Part shown: piece after piece, positions 44,023 through 55,989 of the stretch
Layout of the letters: each line of letters opens with the position of its first letter
How positions within the stretch are numbered: the stretch's first letter is position 1
Origin: Tolypocladium sp. Sup5 PDA-1
Lineage: Eukaryota; Ascomycota; Sordariomycetes; Hypocreales; Ophiocordycipitaceae
NCBI GenBank assembly: GCA_000750105.3
Contig: JPHH03000014.1
Location: 496,001 to 560,000, forward strand
Direction of reading: 5' to 3'
DNA: 64,000 nt
The notes under the pieces: generated by a model
The model's input: the letters and a program-made list of their open reading frames with translations, nothing else
Told to the model about the DNA's origin: nothing
Databases searched by the model: none
Program-made: the position numbers and the translations under genes

Positions 44023-46176
44023 CTAGACCGAGGCCTTAATGGCTGGTGGTGGGATAGGCGTCACCTTCTTGTCGTTCTTCCTGGGTGGCTGCGCGCTGGG
44101 AGGAGGGCTCTGCTGCGGCGAACCGGCCGCTGCCTTCTTGTCCTTGCGCTTCTTGGCCTTCTTCTCGCCCTTGCCCGCGGACGGGGTAGCTACCGGCTGG
44201 GGGACCGGCACGGGCGAGACCTTGGGCAGCTGCGCGGAGCTGGGGATCGAGGGGATCGGGACCATCGTCTGCCGAGGCACAGGCACCGGGGTCTGCTTCA
44301 TGGCCGGCAGAGACTGCGAGCTCGAGGGAACAGGCGTCTCGCCCTTGGCCCTCTTTGACTTCTTTGCCTTGCCGCCGGCAGGGGTAGAAGCAGCCACCGG
44401 GACGAAGGGGTTCGGGATCGTAGGTGGGACGACAGGCGTCTGCTTCTTGCCTGTGGCCGACGACTGGGGCTCGGATCCGAGATCAGGGCTTCCGTTGCGG
44501 CCCGTCTTTTGCTTCTTCGTCTTGGACTCTGCCGTCTGGCTCTCCTCCATAAGCTGCTCGGCCGCGGCAGCCGCCTCGTCTTCGGACGAAGTGTGCTTTC
44601 TCTTGCCCTTGCGACCCGTGTCGCCACCCTCCTTGCCTGCCTCGACAGCAGTCCCCTTTTGCTTGCGCTTCTTTTCCTTCTTACTCGTCTTGTCTGGCGA
44701 AGCGTTGGCAGTTGCATGTAGAGCGGGCGCCTCTGCCATCTCAGTATCCTGGTCGCCCGAGCCAGTGTCCACGCCAATCTTGCCCATGGGGGCGCTCACG
44801 CCAATCGGCTGGTAACGCGCTTTGAGACCCTTTGGCTGAGCTCGAGGAGCGCGCTTCTCGGACGGGCCAACGGTAGCGCTGTCAGCACCCAGTCGAGTGA
44901 TTCGCCTAACGTGCATGACCTGGTCGGGTTGTCGTGGAGCTGTGTGCGTGTTAGCCAACTGAGTCGCGTTCTCCCTGAAGCCGTTTGACCTACCTTTTTG
45001 GTACTGGGTGCTGTCCGCCGACGGGATCAAGATCTCAATAGAGCTCTTGGGTGCCATGCTGTCGAAGAAAACGCCGTAGTCCTCTCCGGCATGCGAAAAG
45101 ACGGGCTCGCTACGCTGGGCCTGGTCCATCGGAATCTCCAGGTTCTGCACTACAGAGATGGGCACGTTGGAGGGCACGGTAAAGTACCAGAACTGCTTGC
45201 CTTGCATGTTGGCCTGGTTGATGATGCGGGCCACGTCCTGGCCGTTGGCCCCGTCGTCGCCCTTGCGCAGCACAAAGTCGGGCGAGATGAAATTGGGGAG
45301 GGTGACTTGTCCGCCGTGCAGGCGATCCTCGATATGGATAGACTCATCAGCGTTTTCGTTGCCAGAATCCTCGGAGTCGCTCGCCGAGGAGCTTTCAGAA
45401 GAGGAGTCGTCATCATCCTTTTGTGCAGGCTTCGCTGTCTTGCCGTCGCCGTCATCGCTCTCCTCACCATCGCTCTCTCCGCTAGAGCTGGTCGAGGTGG
45501 TTGCGTTGCCGTTGACAGCCGGCTTGGTTGTCACTTTGGGGCTGCTCTCCTCATCGCTCTCGCTATCACTAGTTGAAGAGTCAGAGGCTGACTCTGACGT
45601 CTTGACCACCGCAGGCTTTGCCGCGCTGTCGCTGTCGCTGCCGCTCTCGTCGTCCGATTCAGAGTCGGAAGTGGAGCTGGAGCTGGTCGAGGGAGCCTTC
45701 TTGATGGGCACTCCGTTTGTCTTCAACTTCGTCTCGCCCTCGTCCGAGTCACTGTCGCTGTCGCTGGTGGAGTCGTCCGACGACTCTGGCTCAGGCTTGA
45801 TGGGCACGCTCTTCTTGGCGGGCACAGTCTTCTTCGCAGAGGCATTTCGCTCGACGTCGCTATCGGCGATCTCATCGTCCTTGCTGCGGCGCTTGGATGC
45901 AGCCGCGGTCGCGGTCGGGTTGCTAGCGGGGGGCGCAAGCTTTCGCAAGAAGTCCGAGCCGCCCTCATCGCTGCTATCGCTGTCGCTCGTGTCATCGTCG
46001 CTGTCGTCGTTGGTGCCGAAAAGGCTCTTCTTAATAGCTCCAGCCTCCTGCTTGATTGCAGCAGCAGCCCGCAGGACGGGCCGTCGGTTGTACTGGGCCT
46101 CGGCGCTCAGGCCCTTCTTGGTGTCTTCGATGTGCTTGCTGAGCGAGTGCACCTTGTACGGTTCCTTGGGCGCCAT
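44023..46176 (-). CDS. RPA34: RNA polymerase I subunit RPA34-like (RPA34.5 domain)
   Basis: Subunit of the Rpa49/Rpa34 subcomplex, which helps Pol I initiate and elongate on rDNA (nucleolus). Exons 46176-44994 and 44939-44023 (54-bp intron, which is in frame and easily missed) give 699 residues. The N-terminus carries KPE-type MAPKEPYKVHSLSKHIED; next is a long Ser/Asp/Glu-rich acidic block with KP pieces; then the conserved domain with GQVTLPNFISPDFVLRK, GKQFWYFTVPSNVPISVV and YGVFFDSM; then a Lys-rich tail (KKAKKRKDKK) as in yeast Rpa34. It is much longer than yeast Rpa34 (233), mainly from the acidic and basic extensions, as usual in filamentous fungi. An upstream in-frame ATG at 46221 is less likely. 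Divergent from GRC3, sharing a 315-bp promoter. Confidence 0.82.
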   Translation of the reverse strand: MAPKEPYKVHSLSKHIEDTKKGLSAEAQYNRRPVLRAAAAIKQEAGAIKKSLFGTNDDSDDDTSDSDSSDEGGSDFLRKLAPPASNPTATAAASKRRSKDDEIADSDVERNASAKKTVPAKKSVPIKPEPESSDDSTSDSDSDSDEGETKLKTNGVPIKKAPSTSSSSTSDSESDDESGSDSDSAAKPAVVKTSESASDSSTSDSESDEESSPKVTTKPAVNGNATTSTSSSGESDGEESDDGDGKTAKPAQKDDDDSSSESSSASDSEDSGNENADESIHIEDRLHGGQVTLPNFISPDFVLRKGDDGANGQDVARIINQANMQGKQFWYFTVPSNVPISVVQNLEIPMDQAQRSEPVFSHAGEDYGVFFDSMAPKSSIEILIPSADSTQYQKGRSNGFRENATQLANTHTAPRQPDQVMHVRRITRLGADSATVGPSEKRAPRAQPKGLKARYQPIGVSAPMGKIGVDTGSGDQDTEMAEAPALHATANASPDKTSKKEKKRKQKGTAVEAGKEGGDTGRKGKRKHTSSEDEAAAAAEQLMEESQTAESKTKKQKTGRNGSPDLGSEPQSSATGKKQTPVVPPTIPNPFVPVAASTPAGGKAKKSKRAKGETPVPSSSQSLPAMKQTPVPVPRQTMVPIPSIPSSAQLPKVSPVPVPQPVATPSAGKGEKKAKKRKDKKAAAGSPQQSPPPSAQPPRKNDKKVTPIPPPAIKASV

Positions 46177-46491
46177 CGTGGGCGACTCGTGGGCACGCGA
46201 TGCGCTGTGGAGTGTGCACAATTGGAGGTTGAGGGTGGTTTGTTGATGAAGATGGAGCGGAAACTTTGGCAGATGAAATTTTGGTGGTGGTTGCGGAGGA
46301 AGATACAGCGCCCCACCTTTTAACGCGGTCGCGCCGCGCAGGGACCAACTGACAACGGCCCGCTTATCGATAAAGACAATCTTTACTTCATCAATCCACT
46401 GATCAACTACGGACTACAAGCTCTGACGAACTTGCCCTCAGTTCCAGGCCCGCCAATTGCTTCCATCTTGGTGCCCGCGGGTGCTGGCAAA
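46177..46491. promoter_or_regulatory. shared divergent promoter of RPA34 and GRC3
   Basis: 315 bp between the two start codons of two ribosome-biogenesis genes. The spacer must hold both promoters. I see an AT-rich patch with GATGAAATTTT near 46275 and TTTTAAC near 46320, but no motif I can name with confidence. Confidence 0.7.
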
Positions 46492-48914
46492 ATGTCACCG
46501 TCGTCCAGCAAGAGACGAAAGCTGGATGCCCCTGGCACGCCTCAGTGTAAGCCATCCATGCCTGCTGCTCTTGATGACCTAGCCGCTGATGAGATGAAAT
46601 AGCAGCCGTGAGCGCGGTGAGCGCATTGGCAGCCCGACGACGGCTCGCTGCGTCTGCGACAGCTGAAGCCAGTGCCTCTCCGACCCCAGAGCCGGAGGGG
46701 GCTGGGATATCAAGCCCTTCGAATCCTTTCAGTCCCCTGCAGGCTCTCTCGCAGAAGCAGGTTACGGCAAAGTCGCCAAAGAGGGCTGGAGCAAGAACCC
46801 CATCGGGGCACAGTTCCTCCACGGGTCGAGGAGCCCCTGATGAGGGGCCAACGTTGGTTTCATCGTCCTTTCCCACGAGTTCAAAGTTGACTTGCTGGCT
46901 TCAGCACGGCGGCTGAGACAAAAACGACCAAGTCGAGTGCTGCACAGTCCCAAGCAGTCCCGTACTCGTCTTTTCGCCTGACAAAGCACAACCACCGGAT
47001 CAAGGCGAATGGCGTGGTCGAGCTCAGGCTCGAGGATAGTGAGGTAGGTAGTGAGGTCTCCTTGCCGCCGTTTTGTTGCTCATCAGAAGCAGCGTTTTCT
47101 TGTCCTGGGGAGCTTCGGGATCCGTGTCTTGACCGGCGAAGTGACGGTAGCTGGGGCCACACTTCGACCTTCCCAGAGGACACACTGGGTTCACGCGGCG
47201 CATTGCCATGCGATTCCCGTCCTGCGAGCGGCAGAAAAGACCAGGCTAGAGCTTCACAGTGATCCAGTTGCCGAAGGCCTGCGGAAGCTGGGAAGACTGT
47301 CACCATTGTTCCGAAGAATATGGAACGACCCGTCGGGAGAAGTCAGCGAGCGACAGCCCAAGACGCCGTCAACATTCAGCTTTGTTAGTACCACTCGCAT
47401 TTACTACTAACCCACCTTCTGACAATTTGTAGCTTGGTACTTCGGAAGATGCTCCTAAGAGATGCATCATCCAAGAGCTTGTATCGCCCCCGCAGTGGAA
47501 CAAGAAGCTGGCAGCCCTGACCGAGCCTGCCCCTGGGCGCGAGCCTCCCGCAACGCTCATCTGTGGCCCGAAATCGGCTGGAAAGTCGACGTTTTCGAAG
47601 CTACTCACGAACAGACTCCTGACGGCCGGTGATACGGAGCCTGTTGGCTCGACCCAGGCGTGTACAAGTGGCGTGGTGATCCTGGATCTTGATCCGGGAC
47701 AGCCCGAGTATGCTCCGCCAGGCACATTGTCGCTGGTTCATGTGACCCAACCTAACCTAGGTGCATCATTTACGCACCCGAGTCTGGATGACGAGGCGTA
47801 CAAAGTTGTGAGGTGCCATTCACTGGCTTCGGTGAATCCAGCCTCAGCCGCGGAACTTCATCTCGAGTGTGCCATGGATCTGTACGACTACTATCGTCGA
47901 ACACTTCGGGGTTGCCCTCTGCTCATCAACACCCCCGGCTGGATCCTCAGCCTTGGCCTTGAGCTCCTGGTGCAGATTATCATAAACATACGCCCGGCCG
48001 AGGTCATCTACATGTCGGAAGAAGGGCCGGCAGAGACGGTTGAAGCCTTGCGCAACGCCACCAAGAACGCACTTACTACCCTGCCGTCACAACCCGCCGA
48101 GTTTGCGTCTCGCACTGCCGCACATTTCAGGGAGATGCAAACCATGTCTTACTTTCACACTTTACTTGGCAGTGGTTCGGAGGGGACACCGAGGTTGTGT
48201 TGGTCGCCCTCTGCTCTTTCATCACTACGCCCATTTGTAGTGCGATATTCGGGCCGGCACAGTGGCATCGTCGGCATCCTGCGCTACGACTACCAGATAC
48301 CGTCGGATCTGCTGGCCGAGGGGATAAACGGCATGGTCCTTGCGATTGTTGAGATTGAGGATCCGCGGGCATTCCGCAAACTTGTGAGAGACGTCCCGTC
48401 GGGATCCATGGGCGGGGCCGAGGTGAGAGGCGCGGCATCTCAACCACTGATTTCGACATCACCGGAAGGCATACCGTTCATACCCAACCTCGACGACATC
48501 GCGCTCGACCCACGGCATTCCCGCACAATCGGCCTTGCCCTCATCCGCGGCATCGACGCTGCCAACAAGTCGCTACAGATACTCACGCCAATGCCCGCCC
48601 AGAAAATTGTCGACGCAAAGTCTCGCGGCCATGGCATCGTGCTTGTCCACGGCAAGTTCGACGCGCCGACCTGGTCGTATACGGAGCACCTATACGAGCA
48701 GGCCGATCAGGACGATGAGCCCATGGCCGAGCTCGAGGTGACGGAGGAGGACACTAGTGAATATGGCTCTGACGGCGAGCCAGACTACGCTTCGGACGCG
48801 GCAGACGATACGGCTGTGCCGTGGGTCGAGGTCTTGAGGGGCAACGAGAAGCGGCCAGTCGGGTCGCGGGTGTGGAGGGTGCGGAGGGATCTTGGCCGTA
48901 GTACGGGTGATTAA
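46492..48914 (+). CDS. GRC3: polynucleotide 5'-hydroxyl-kinase, Grc3/NOL9 type
   Basis: Phosphorylates RNA 5'-OH ends during ITS2 removal from pre-rRNA and aids Pol I termination (nucleolus). Exons 46492-46546, 46603-46852, 46905-47043, 47087-47383 and 47433-48914 give 740 residues. Introns are 56, 52, 43 and 49 bp; the second has a weak GTTGGT donor but a clean TTGAC branch and restores the frame to TKHNHRIKANG. Seen: the conserved FGIRVLTGEVTVAGATLRP, WVHAAHCHAIPVLR, P-loop GPKSAGKSTFSK, DLDPGQPEYAPPGTLSL (Walker B), NTPGWILSLGLELL (lid region), and the C-terminal GRHSGIVGILRYD. Length agrees with other fungal Grc3. Head-to-head with a Pol I subunit gene, which fits a shared ribosome-production programme. 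Confidence 0.93.
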
Positions 48915-49154
48915 TTACCAAATAATGGTGATGGGTCCTTAATGAAGCTTAGATCGCTACATGGGATGCGGGGAGATGTACGGACTACAGCCGGGGCCAC
49001 GGCGTGAACCCATATTAACTGCAACAGTCGTGCCATCTCGGTCTGCGAGGCCGGCCACACGTGCGGCTGTTATTCCACTTGGCGCGGGGTGTTCCGTGTG
49101 TAAGGTCTTGGTCATATCCACAGCCGGCTTATTCACAGTGTTGGTGATGTCGGG

Positions 49155-49161
49155 TATATAT
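49155..49161 (+). promoter_or_regulatory. TATA box of the flavin monooxygenase gene
   Basis: TATATAT about 55 bp before the ATG at 49215, in a 300-bp spacer that otherwise shows no other feature. Confidence 0.55.
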
Positions 49162-49214
49162 CCCCACGAACAACACCCAAGAGTGATGATTAAACGGACT
49201 TCACTTCATTCACG

Positions 49215-51723
49215 ATGAATGCCGCTGCAATGGCCACCCCTTCGCCACAGAAATCGCAGGTTGATGTCCTCATTGTGGGAGCTGGCCCGTCGGGGCTGAT
49301 GCTGGCGCTGTGGATGGCGAGGCTGGGCATCAAGACCCGCGTCGTGGACAAGCGGACGGACAAGGTCTTTTCAGGACAGGCCGACGGGTACGTCTGCGCA
49401 TCCGCACATCGGCTGGGCTTTGCCATGAGCTAACGCGCTCAACACAGCTTCCAGGTGCGGACGCTGGAGATTCTCGACAGCTTCGGCATCGGCGAGAGGG
49501 TGTGGAAGGAGGCGAACCACATGCTCGGTACGAACGTGGCGCATGTTCACATCCCCTGACGTGTACGAGAGGAGAGAGAGAGAGTTCTGACCCACGCTGC
49601 ATCAGAGGTCTCGTTCTGGAACCCCGACGAGAACGGCAGGATCCGGCGCAACGCCCGTGCCCCAGACACCATGCCGGGCCTCTCGCGCTTCACCGAATGT
49701 GTCCTCCACCAGGGCCGCATGGAGGCCTTCTTCCTCGACGCCATCCGCGCGTCCGAGTCGCCCGCCCACCCGGCGGTCCAGATCGACCGCTGCACCCTGC
49801 CCACGTCGCTGCACGTCGACGAGCATCTCGCCGGCGACGACGACGCGTACCCGGTCGAGGTGACACTGCGGCGCCTGTCCGAGCACGAGGCCACGCCGGC
49901 GCAGCGGCTGGGCAACCTCAGCGACGGGATGCACAGGAGCAACCTGGCCGAGGACGACACCGGCACCGTCCTGGAGCGGAGCGCCGGACAGGTCGAGGAG
50001 ACGGTGCGGGCCAAGTACCTGGTCGGCTGCGACGGGGCGCACTCGTGGGTTCGAAAGACGCTGGGCGAGGGATACGAGATGGTCGGCGAAACGACAGACG
50101 CCATCTGGTGAGTCTAGCCGCTCAAGGGCGCTGCTCTGTTTATCAATGACCTGATTCTGATCTTGGTGACGAGGGGCGTGCTCGACATCATTCCCATCAC
50201 AGACTTCCGTGAGTTGTGAGACCTGCAGCGGCGGACATGCAGAGGGATGCTGACCCAGCTCGACCAGCCGATATCAGAAACCGTTGCATGGTGCACAGCG
50301 CGGATGCGGGCACGGTCATGGTGATCCCCCGCGAGAACAGGCTCGTGAGACTGTACATTCAGCTCAAGGAGGTGTCTGCAGGGGCCGGCCGCGTCGACAG
50401 GTCCACGATTACGCCGGACCTCATCTTCAAGACGGCGCAGAAGATACTGAGCCCGTACTCGATAAAGTACCACTACATCGACTGGTATGCTCCGTTGCGA
50501 CGATGCCAGCCACGGGGTTCGGGGAACTGACGGGTCGTGTATTAGGTGGACTGCATATCAGATCGGCCAGCGTTCCGGGAACCGATTCAGCAAACTTGAC
50601 CGCATTTTCCTCGCAGGAGGTCTGTACACGCACAAGCCTACTCCTGTCCCCAGCCACCAACATGTCGCCACACTGACCGACCCTGCCAGACTCCGTGCAC
50701 ACCCACTCGCCCAAGGCGGGCCAGGGCATGAACACGTCCATGCAGGACACGTACAACCTGGGCTGGAAGCTGGGCCTGGTGTGCAAGCAGGTCCTGCGGC
50801 GCGGCGTGCTCGCGACGTACGAGCTGGAGCGGCGGCAGATTGCCAAGCAGCTCATTGAATTTGACCAGCGGTTTTCGAAGCTGTTCACGGGGCGCCCGGC
50901 CAAGGATATTCTCGACGAGACGGGGGTGTCGATGAAAGAGTTCCAGGAGGCATTTCGCATGAGCCAGATGGTTTGCCTCCAATGTCACTGGGAAAGCGAG
51001 GAACAGCAGTTGATAATGAGCTAGTTTACCACGGGTATCGGCATCTGCTATCAGCCAACCATGCTCGTCTCGACAGCCGACGACAGGCCAAATGGGCCCA
51101 CCACTATTAACAGTCACGAGCTGTTGGCCACAAACTGCAAACCGGGCACTCGTTTCGCGTCATGCAAGGTCATGGGGCAGGCCGACCCGCGGCCGTGGGA
51201 GCTCCACCACCATATGCCGTCCGACGGGCGGTTCCGCATCATCGTCTTTGGCGGCGACGTGTCACGTCCCGCGCAGCTGGCGCTGGTCAACGGGCTCGGT
51301 GGCTGGCTGTCGACGGCCCTGCTGCCGCGATGCCCTCGCGTGGCGCTCAGTCCTGGCTCGAGCCCACAAGGCGGCGCCTACAGCGCCAGGTTCAAGACGG
51401 CGCGCGACCCGTCCGTCGTCGACGTGCTGCTCGTGCACGCGGCACCGCGTGAGACGGTCGAGCTGCTCACGGACCTGCACGACGTGTACCACCCGTTTGA
51501 CGAGAAGCTCGGATGGGACTACGACAAGACGTTTGCGGACGGGCCGAGCTACCACGAGGGCCACGGCAGGGCATACGAGGCGTACGGGGTCGATGTCGAC
51601 GGGGCTGGCGCCGCCGTAGTGGTTCGCCCGGACGGGTATATTGGCCTGGTTGCCTCGCTGGACGACGAGGGAAGAGACAAGATGGGTCGGTGGTTCGACG
51701 CGGTGCTACGAACATCTCCGTAG
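49215..51723 (+). CDS. FAD-dependent phenol-2-monooxygenase-type flavoprotein
   Basis: Class A aromatic hydroxylase using FAD and NADPH. Eight exons (49215-49387, 49448-49527, 49606-50107, 50174-50208, 50268-50484, 50546-50619, 50690-50970, 51025-51723) give 686 residues; all seven introns keep frame and have GT...AG ends. Seen: dinucleotide-binding loop VGAGPSGLMLALWMARLG, SGQADG, FWNPDENG, the DG motif GCDGAHSWVRKTLG, the GD motif LAGDSVHTHSPKAGQGMNTS, and a C-terminal thioredoxin-fold dimerisation part with FRIIVFGGD and RPDGYIGLV. This is the layout of yeast and fungal phenol hydroxylases (about 660). The aromatic substrate is unknown and no neighbouring ring-cleavage gene is seen. Very short exons (35 and 74 bp) make automated models prone to error here. 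Confidence 0.92.
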
Positions 51724-53493
51724 TTGGCCAGTTGGTTGGCCCGTCATGTTTGTTGGTCTTGATTTCTTTGGAAATATGACAGCCGGAGATGCATATATGG
51801 CGGGCGTCTGTGCCACTGCCACGCCAGCAGGATGGACAGCCCTGGACCTCTGGCGAGAGTCGAGACTGGCGTTCAGCAAAGAGCTGTAGGGAGAGTGGAA
51901 CAAGACATCGATGCTACATTGCCGTAATTGTCGAGCTGCATGTCTCCGTGCGTTAGTCCGTAGAACCTACGTATTGAGATTATCACCTTGGCGAACGAGT
52001 ATGGAGACTTCCTTTCCGTACGAGGCAATTGGACGTACAGGTACTTCGTACAACGCTCGTTGGCCTCATGCTCTTACGGCTGGCCGAGGAGATGATGGAT
52101 GGCTGATTTCAACTCCCGCCGACAGCCCCAACAGCACTCCCGAGCAATCGGAGGAACATTCCGCCGAGACAGGGCCGCTCTCTGCGCACCGGCTCGTCGA
52201 GTCGACGCGTGAATGACGGTTGCGCAAGCAGGCTTCCTTGACTGTTGTCGACGACGAAGGCGACGGCTTGGTAGCGGCTTCAAGCTGGGGATTGGCCAGC
52301 GGAGCCCGTTCCGGTGGTCGAAGGGACCCATGAATGCATATGACTATCATTGAGTGACGGGGATCAGCATCGCATCAGGGTGCACAAGACAGCATCCACC
52401 ACCCATCGCACGGTAAGACAGGCGGGGCAAAACCGTTGGAGGCGTTTTTAGCTTGCGGATGCGTTTGCAGGGGGGCGGGCCTTTGTCGAGCCAGCAGGGG
52501 TGGTTGTGCGGAGCTGGGACTCGGCAGGTGATCCTGATGAGAGAGCTTCGTTCCGCAACGGCCAGGAAGCTCTGAGTCTGCTGGTGAGGGACCCGACTGG
52601 TTGGCAAAGTTCCTAGCACCGCTGGAAGTGCAGACAGCCACCGCGGTTTGCGTCAACTTTGACGCTGGGAGACGCGCAACTGGGGGGGGGGGGGGGGGCG
52701 GACCCCCGAAACCCCGGGGCTTGGCCGAAAAAGGGGGGGGGGGGGGGGGGGACGACGCCGCGAACCACGGAGCTTCGTCGCAAAAGGGCTGCGGGACCGG
52801 GGCCTGCCGCTTGAGACAGACGGCTGCGTTGGCCGTTGGACATTTGATTTGTGACAGAATTGCAAGCTGGTGATGTTGGTGATATTGCGCGGCTGTCGTG
52901 GCGGCGGGCGTGGCTGGCTGCTGAAGAGGAGGGCATCGTCAACGCCCAGTCGCTGGTCAATGCCATCGTGGCCCGTCATTCGAGGCATTCGAAGCCCGGA
53001 CAGGGTGTTTGCGGCACTGTAATACAAGCCACGCGACGCTCATGCAGGGCTGTTGGCACATGCTCGATGCTCTGGCGAGATTGGATGGATGGCAAGGATG
53101 GATGATCCTGGGATGGACTTGGCGGGTTGTGCGGGCGATAAAGGTTTCTCCACTCCGAGATGGTGCCCTCTCCATCCAGCACGGAGGGAGGCGCCTGTCT
53201 TGTCCATCCCACCCTCCATCCAGATCCAGGCCCGCTCATGCTGGCGCACGCTTTCAGCCTGCTCCATCCCGCCGGAGCGACCGTTGTGCGCTTATTAGCT
53301 AGCGGCCGCACTGCCATTGTCGAGCTGCCCAAGCACGACGAGCCTCTGCCTTCCATGGTTCAACGCCGCAAGTGAGATAGCCAGACAGACTGCGCCGAGT
53401 CGAGTCTCGACGACACCCTGGTGACGAGCCTCATCGCCTTCGCCAACCCCCCAACGCCCGAGTCGAACCGGCCCCCCGGCGATACTGGTCGCA
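51724..53493. other. intergenic with two poly-G runs
   Basis: About 1.8 kb without a supported gene, holding the poly-G runs listed separately. Other open frames reflect GC skew. Confidence 0.5.
52682..52751 (+). repeat. two long poly-G runs around a C4G4 palindrome
   Basis: A 17-base G run (52682-52698), then a GC-rich spacer with ACCCCGGGGC, then a 19-base G run (52733-52751). The plus strand could form G-quadruplexes or hairpins with the C runs between. Run lengths may be affected by sequencing error. Confidence 0.8.
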
Positions 53494-55989
53494 ATGGTCG
53501 AGAGTCCCAAGGAAAACGCATACAGCCGCTCGGCCTGTACAGAGTGCCAACGTCGCAAGCAAAAAGTATGAGGCCCTCCGTCTTTACCGCTCGTGGCCGG
53601 TCCCCAGCTGTTTGCTGCCGCGCGGGTGACGTCGTCGCGTCGGTAGAGCGACTGCCTACAGGCTCGCACAACTGCCGCCTCACTCGCGTGGACGAACTCT
53701 CACGTTTTGTCATTTTCAAGTCGAATAGTGTCACCGTCTAATGCAAACGACAGTGCAACCGCGAGTGGCCATGCAACCATTGCCGGAAGCGCAAGGTCGC
53801 CGACAGGTGCCGCTTCGGCCCTAGCCAGCCCAGCCCGGACAAGCCCGGCGGCCAGGACACAAGTCGGAAGCGCCAGTTGAGCCATGGTGACCTGGCCGAC
53901 TCGAGCGAGGCCAGTCCCTGGGATGATGGTGACAGCGGCTTCGAAGCCCTGGGCTACACGGCCTCTCACTTGTTCTCCGGCCTCAACGCCCCCGAGGTAA
54001 GCCTGTTCCGTCAGCGGTGATACCGGGCCGACATCTCATCTGATGCAACCGTCCACAGCGAAGAAACAAGACGACGGCGAAGAAACAAGAACAGTACTTC
54101 TTGGACGTCGGGTCATGTCCTCAGCTTGCGCGTGCACTGCAGCTACTTCCACCAAGGCCGTACACAGGTGAGCTGCCAACCCCTCCCACAAAGAGTGAAT
54201 ATTGATAGGATTATACATGTAGACTCGCTCGTGCAAAACTTCCTCAACAACGTCAACTACCACTACTACATCATCTACCCACCATCTTTCCTCGACGAGT
54301 ACCGCCAGTGGTGGGCCATGAGGTCCGACAGCAAACCTCTCGGCCTCCAGTGGACATGTCTCCTCTTCATGATTTGCGCCTGCTCCGTGCAGTACACCGA
54401 CATCGAGCTGCAAAGAAAGCTGGAGGTGGATCTCGGCGAGACGACGCAGAAGCTTACTGAGCAGTACCACAACGCGGCCCGCGAGCTACACAGCGTCATC
54501 CCCGTCGGCAACAACCACCTTTTCAACGTCCAGTCGTTGCTGCACTCGTGCTACTGGTACAAGTCGGAGGCGCGCTTTGTCGAGTGCTGGCACGTCTTGA
54601 GTGCCGCCATCAGAGAGGCACAAGAGCTGGGTGAGTTGATACTTGTCCTCGATGCCCGATCCCAGTAGGTATTGACCGTCCTCAGGTATCCACCAAGAAG
54701 CGGTAGCTGGGCCCATGTCCGAGTTTGAGCGCGAGATGCGCCGAAGAGTCTGGTGTGTCCTGGACACCTGGGACTGGCAAATGTCGGCGCTCCTGTCACG
54801 GCCCATGGTCATCGACCGCACCGATTGCGACGTTGGGCTCCCGAGTCTCAACCTGGAGGGCTACTCGCCGTCGCCGCTCCTCCTCATGAAGTTGCAGTCG
54901 GAACTCATCACGAAAATAGCCAACCGCTTCGGACTCCCTAAAAACGTTGTTGCTCCCGCTGATGTACAGGAATATCAAAGAATTATCGAGGCGTGGATGA
55001 AGACGTTCCCGCAGGTGTATGACTTTGAAGATCCCGACGAGAGCAACGACATGCAGCGGTCCTGGATAGTCCTGCACCGGCACTACCTCCACACCATGTC
55101 CCTCTCGATGCTCCTCGACCCCATCCGAGCCTACCTGGCAAAACCAATGTCGGCCGAATCGCAGCCGGACGAACTTGGAATTCGCAGCGACGGCATCGAC
55201 TGTTCACTGAAGCTCATGGGCGCCCTGTACGGGTTCTTTGACCACGTCTACCCCAGGGATGCCAAGTTTCACTTTGTCTTGTTCTGCATCTTCGACACGG
55301 CCGCCGTCCTCTGCTCGGCCCTCATGCACGACGAAGACGCGAGCATACCCCGACGCGACGACATTCTCGGTGCCATCGACGGCGCGGTCAAGATGCTGCG
55401 GCGCCTCAATACCGTCACCAAAACGGCCAAGGCGTCGTACGAAATCCTGTTGCGCGTATCGCAGAGAGTGACTCGAGCCAGCTTGGTGTCGACATCCGGG
55501 CCCCAACAAGAAAACAGTTACCAAAGGAAAAAGAAGAGGGTGGAGGAGCTGGGGCCGACACCGCCCACCATAAACCAAAGCCTGGCCGAGTTGCCCGTCT
55601 CCGGCGACCCAGGCAGCGTCGGGTCGTACGTGACATACGGCAGCATGTCATCCAATGCACCCCCGCCTCCCTACGCACAGCCTGTCCACGCAGTGACACC
55701 TGCCAATTCTTTGGGCGCGGCCGACGGACCAGTGGGCTACCCGGCAATGTCGAGCAGCGGCCTGAGCATGGACGGATCCGTGATTATGACAACGTCACCC
55801 GTCAACCCGCTGAGCATGAATACCTATGCCAACCCGGGACCTTATCTCAACATGACGCTGCCCACGGACGACATGTACCAACCACCCGAGTTTGGGAACA
55901 TAACCCAGCAAGAACTCGGAGACTTGGCGAGTCTCTGGGATTATGAGAGCCTGAATTTGAACTTTATAATTCCTCAGGGGCCGGCGTAA
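53494..55989 (+). CDS. fungal Zn2Cys6 transcription factor (first of two)
   Basis: Nuclear regulator of 711 residues. Exons 53494-53565, 53754-53996, 54059-54167, 54223-54630 and 54686-55989. The 188-bp first intron cuts the zinc cluster after the second Cys pair; once removed, the spacing is C-x2-C-x6-C-x5-C-x2-C-x8-C, a Zn2Cys6 binuclear cluster. A basic Lys/Arg stretch follows. The middle region (DSLVQNFLNNVNYHYYIIYP, CWHVLSAAIREAQELGIH, FEREMRRRVWCVLD) is the fungal-specific TF domain. The C-terminal 180 residues are Pro/Gly/Ser/Asn-rich with acidic patches, a plausible activation region. It converges with the MFS transporter gene, whose expression it may control (inference from position). 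Confidence 0.92.

Noticed and set aside
45158..46246. 362-codon open frame on the plus strand, Ser/Leu-rich
   Set aside because: Shadow of the Ser/Asp/Glu repeat region of RPA34.
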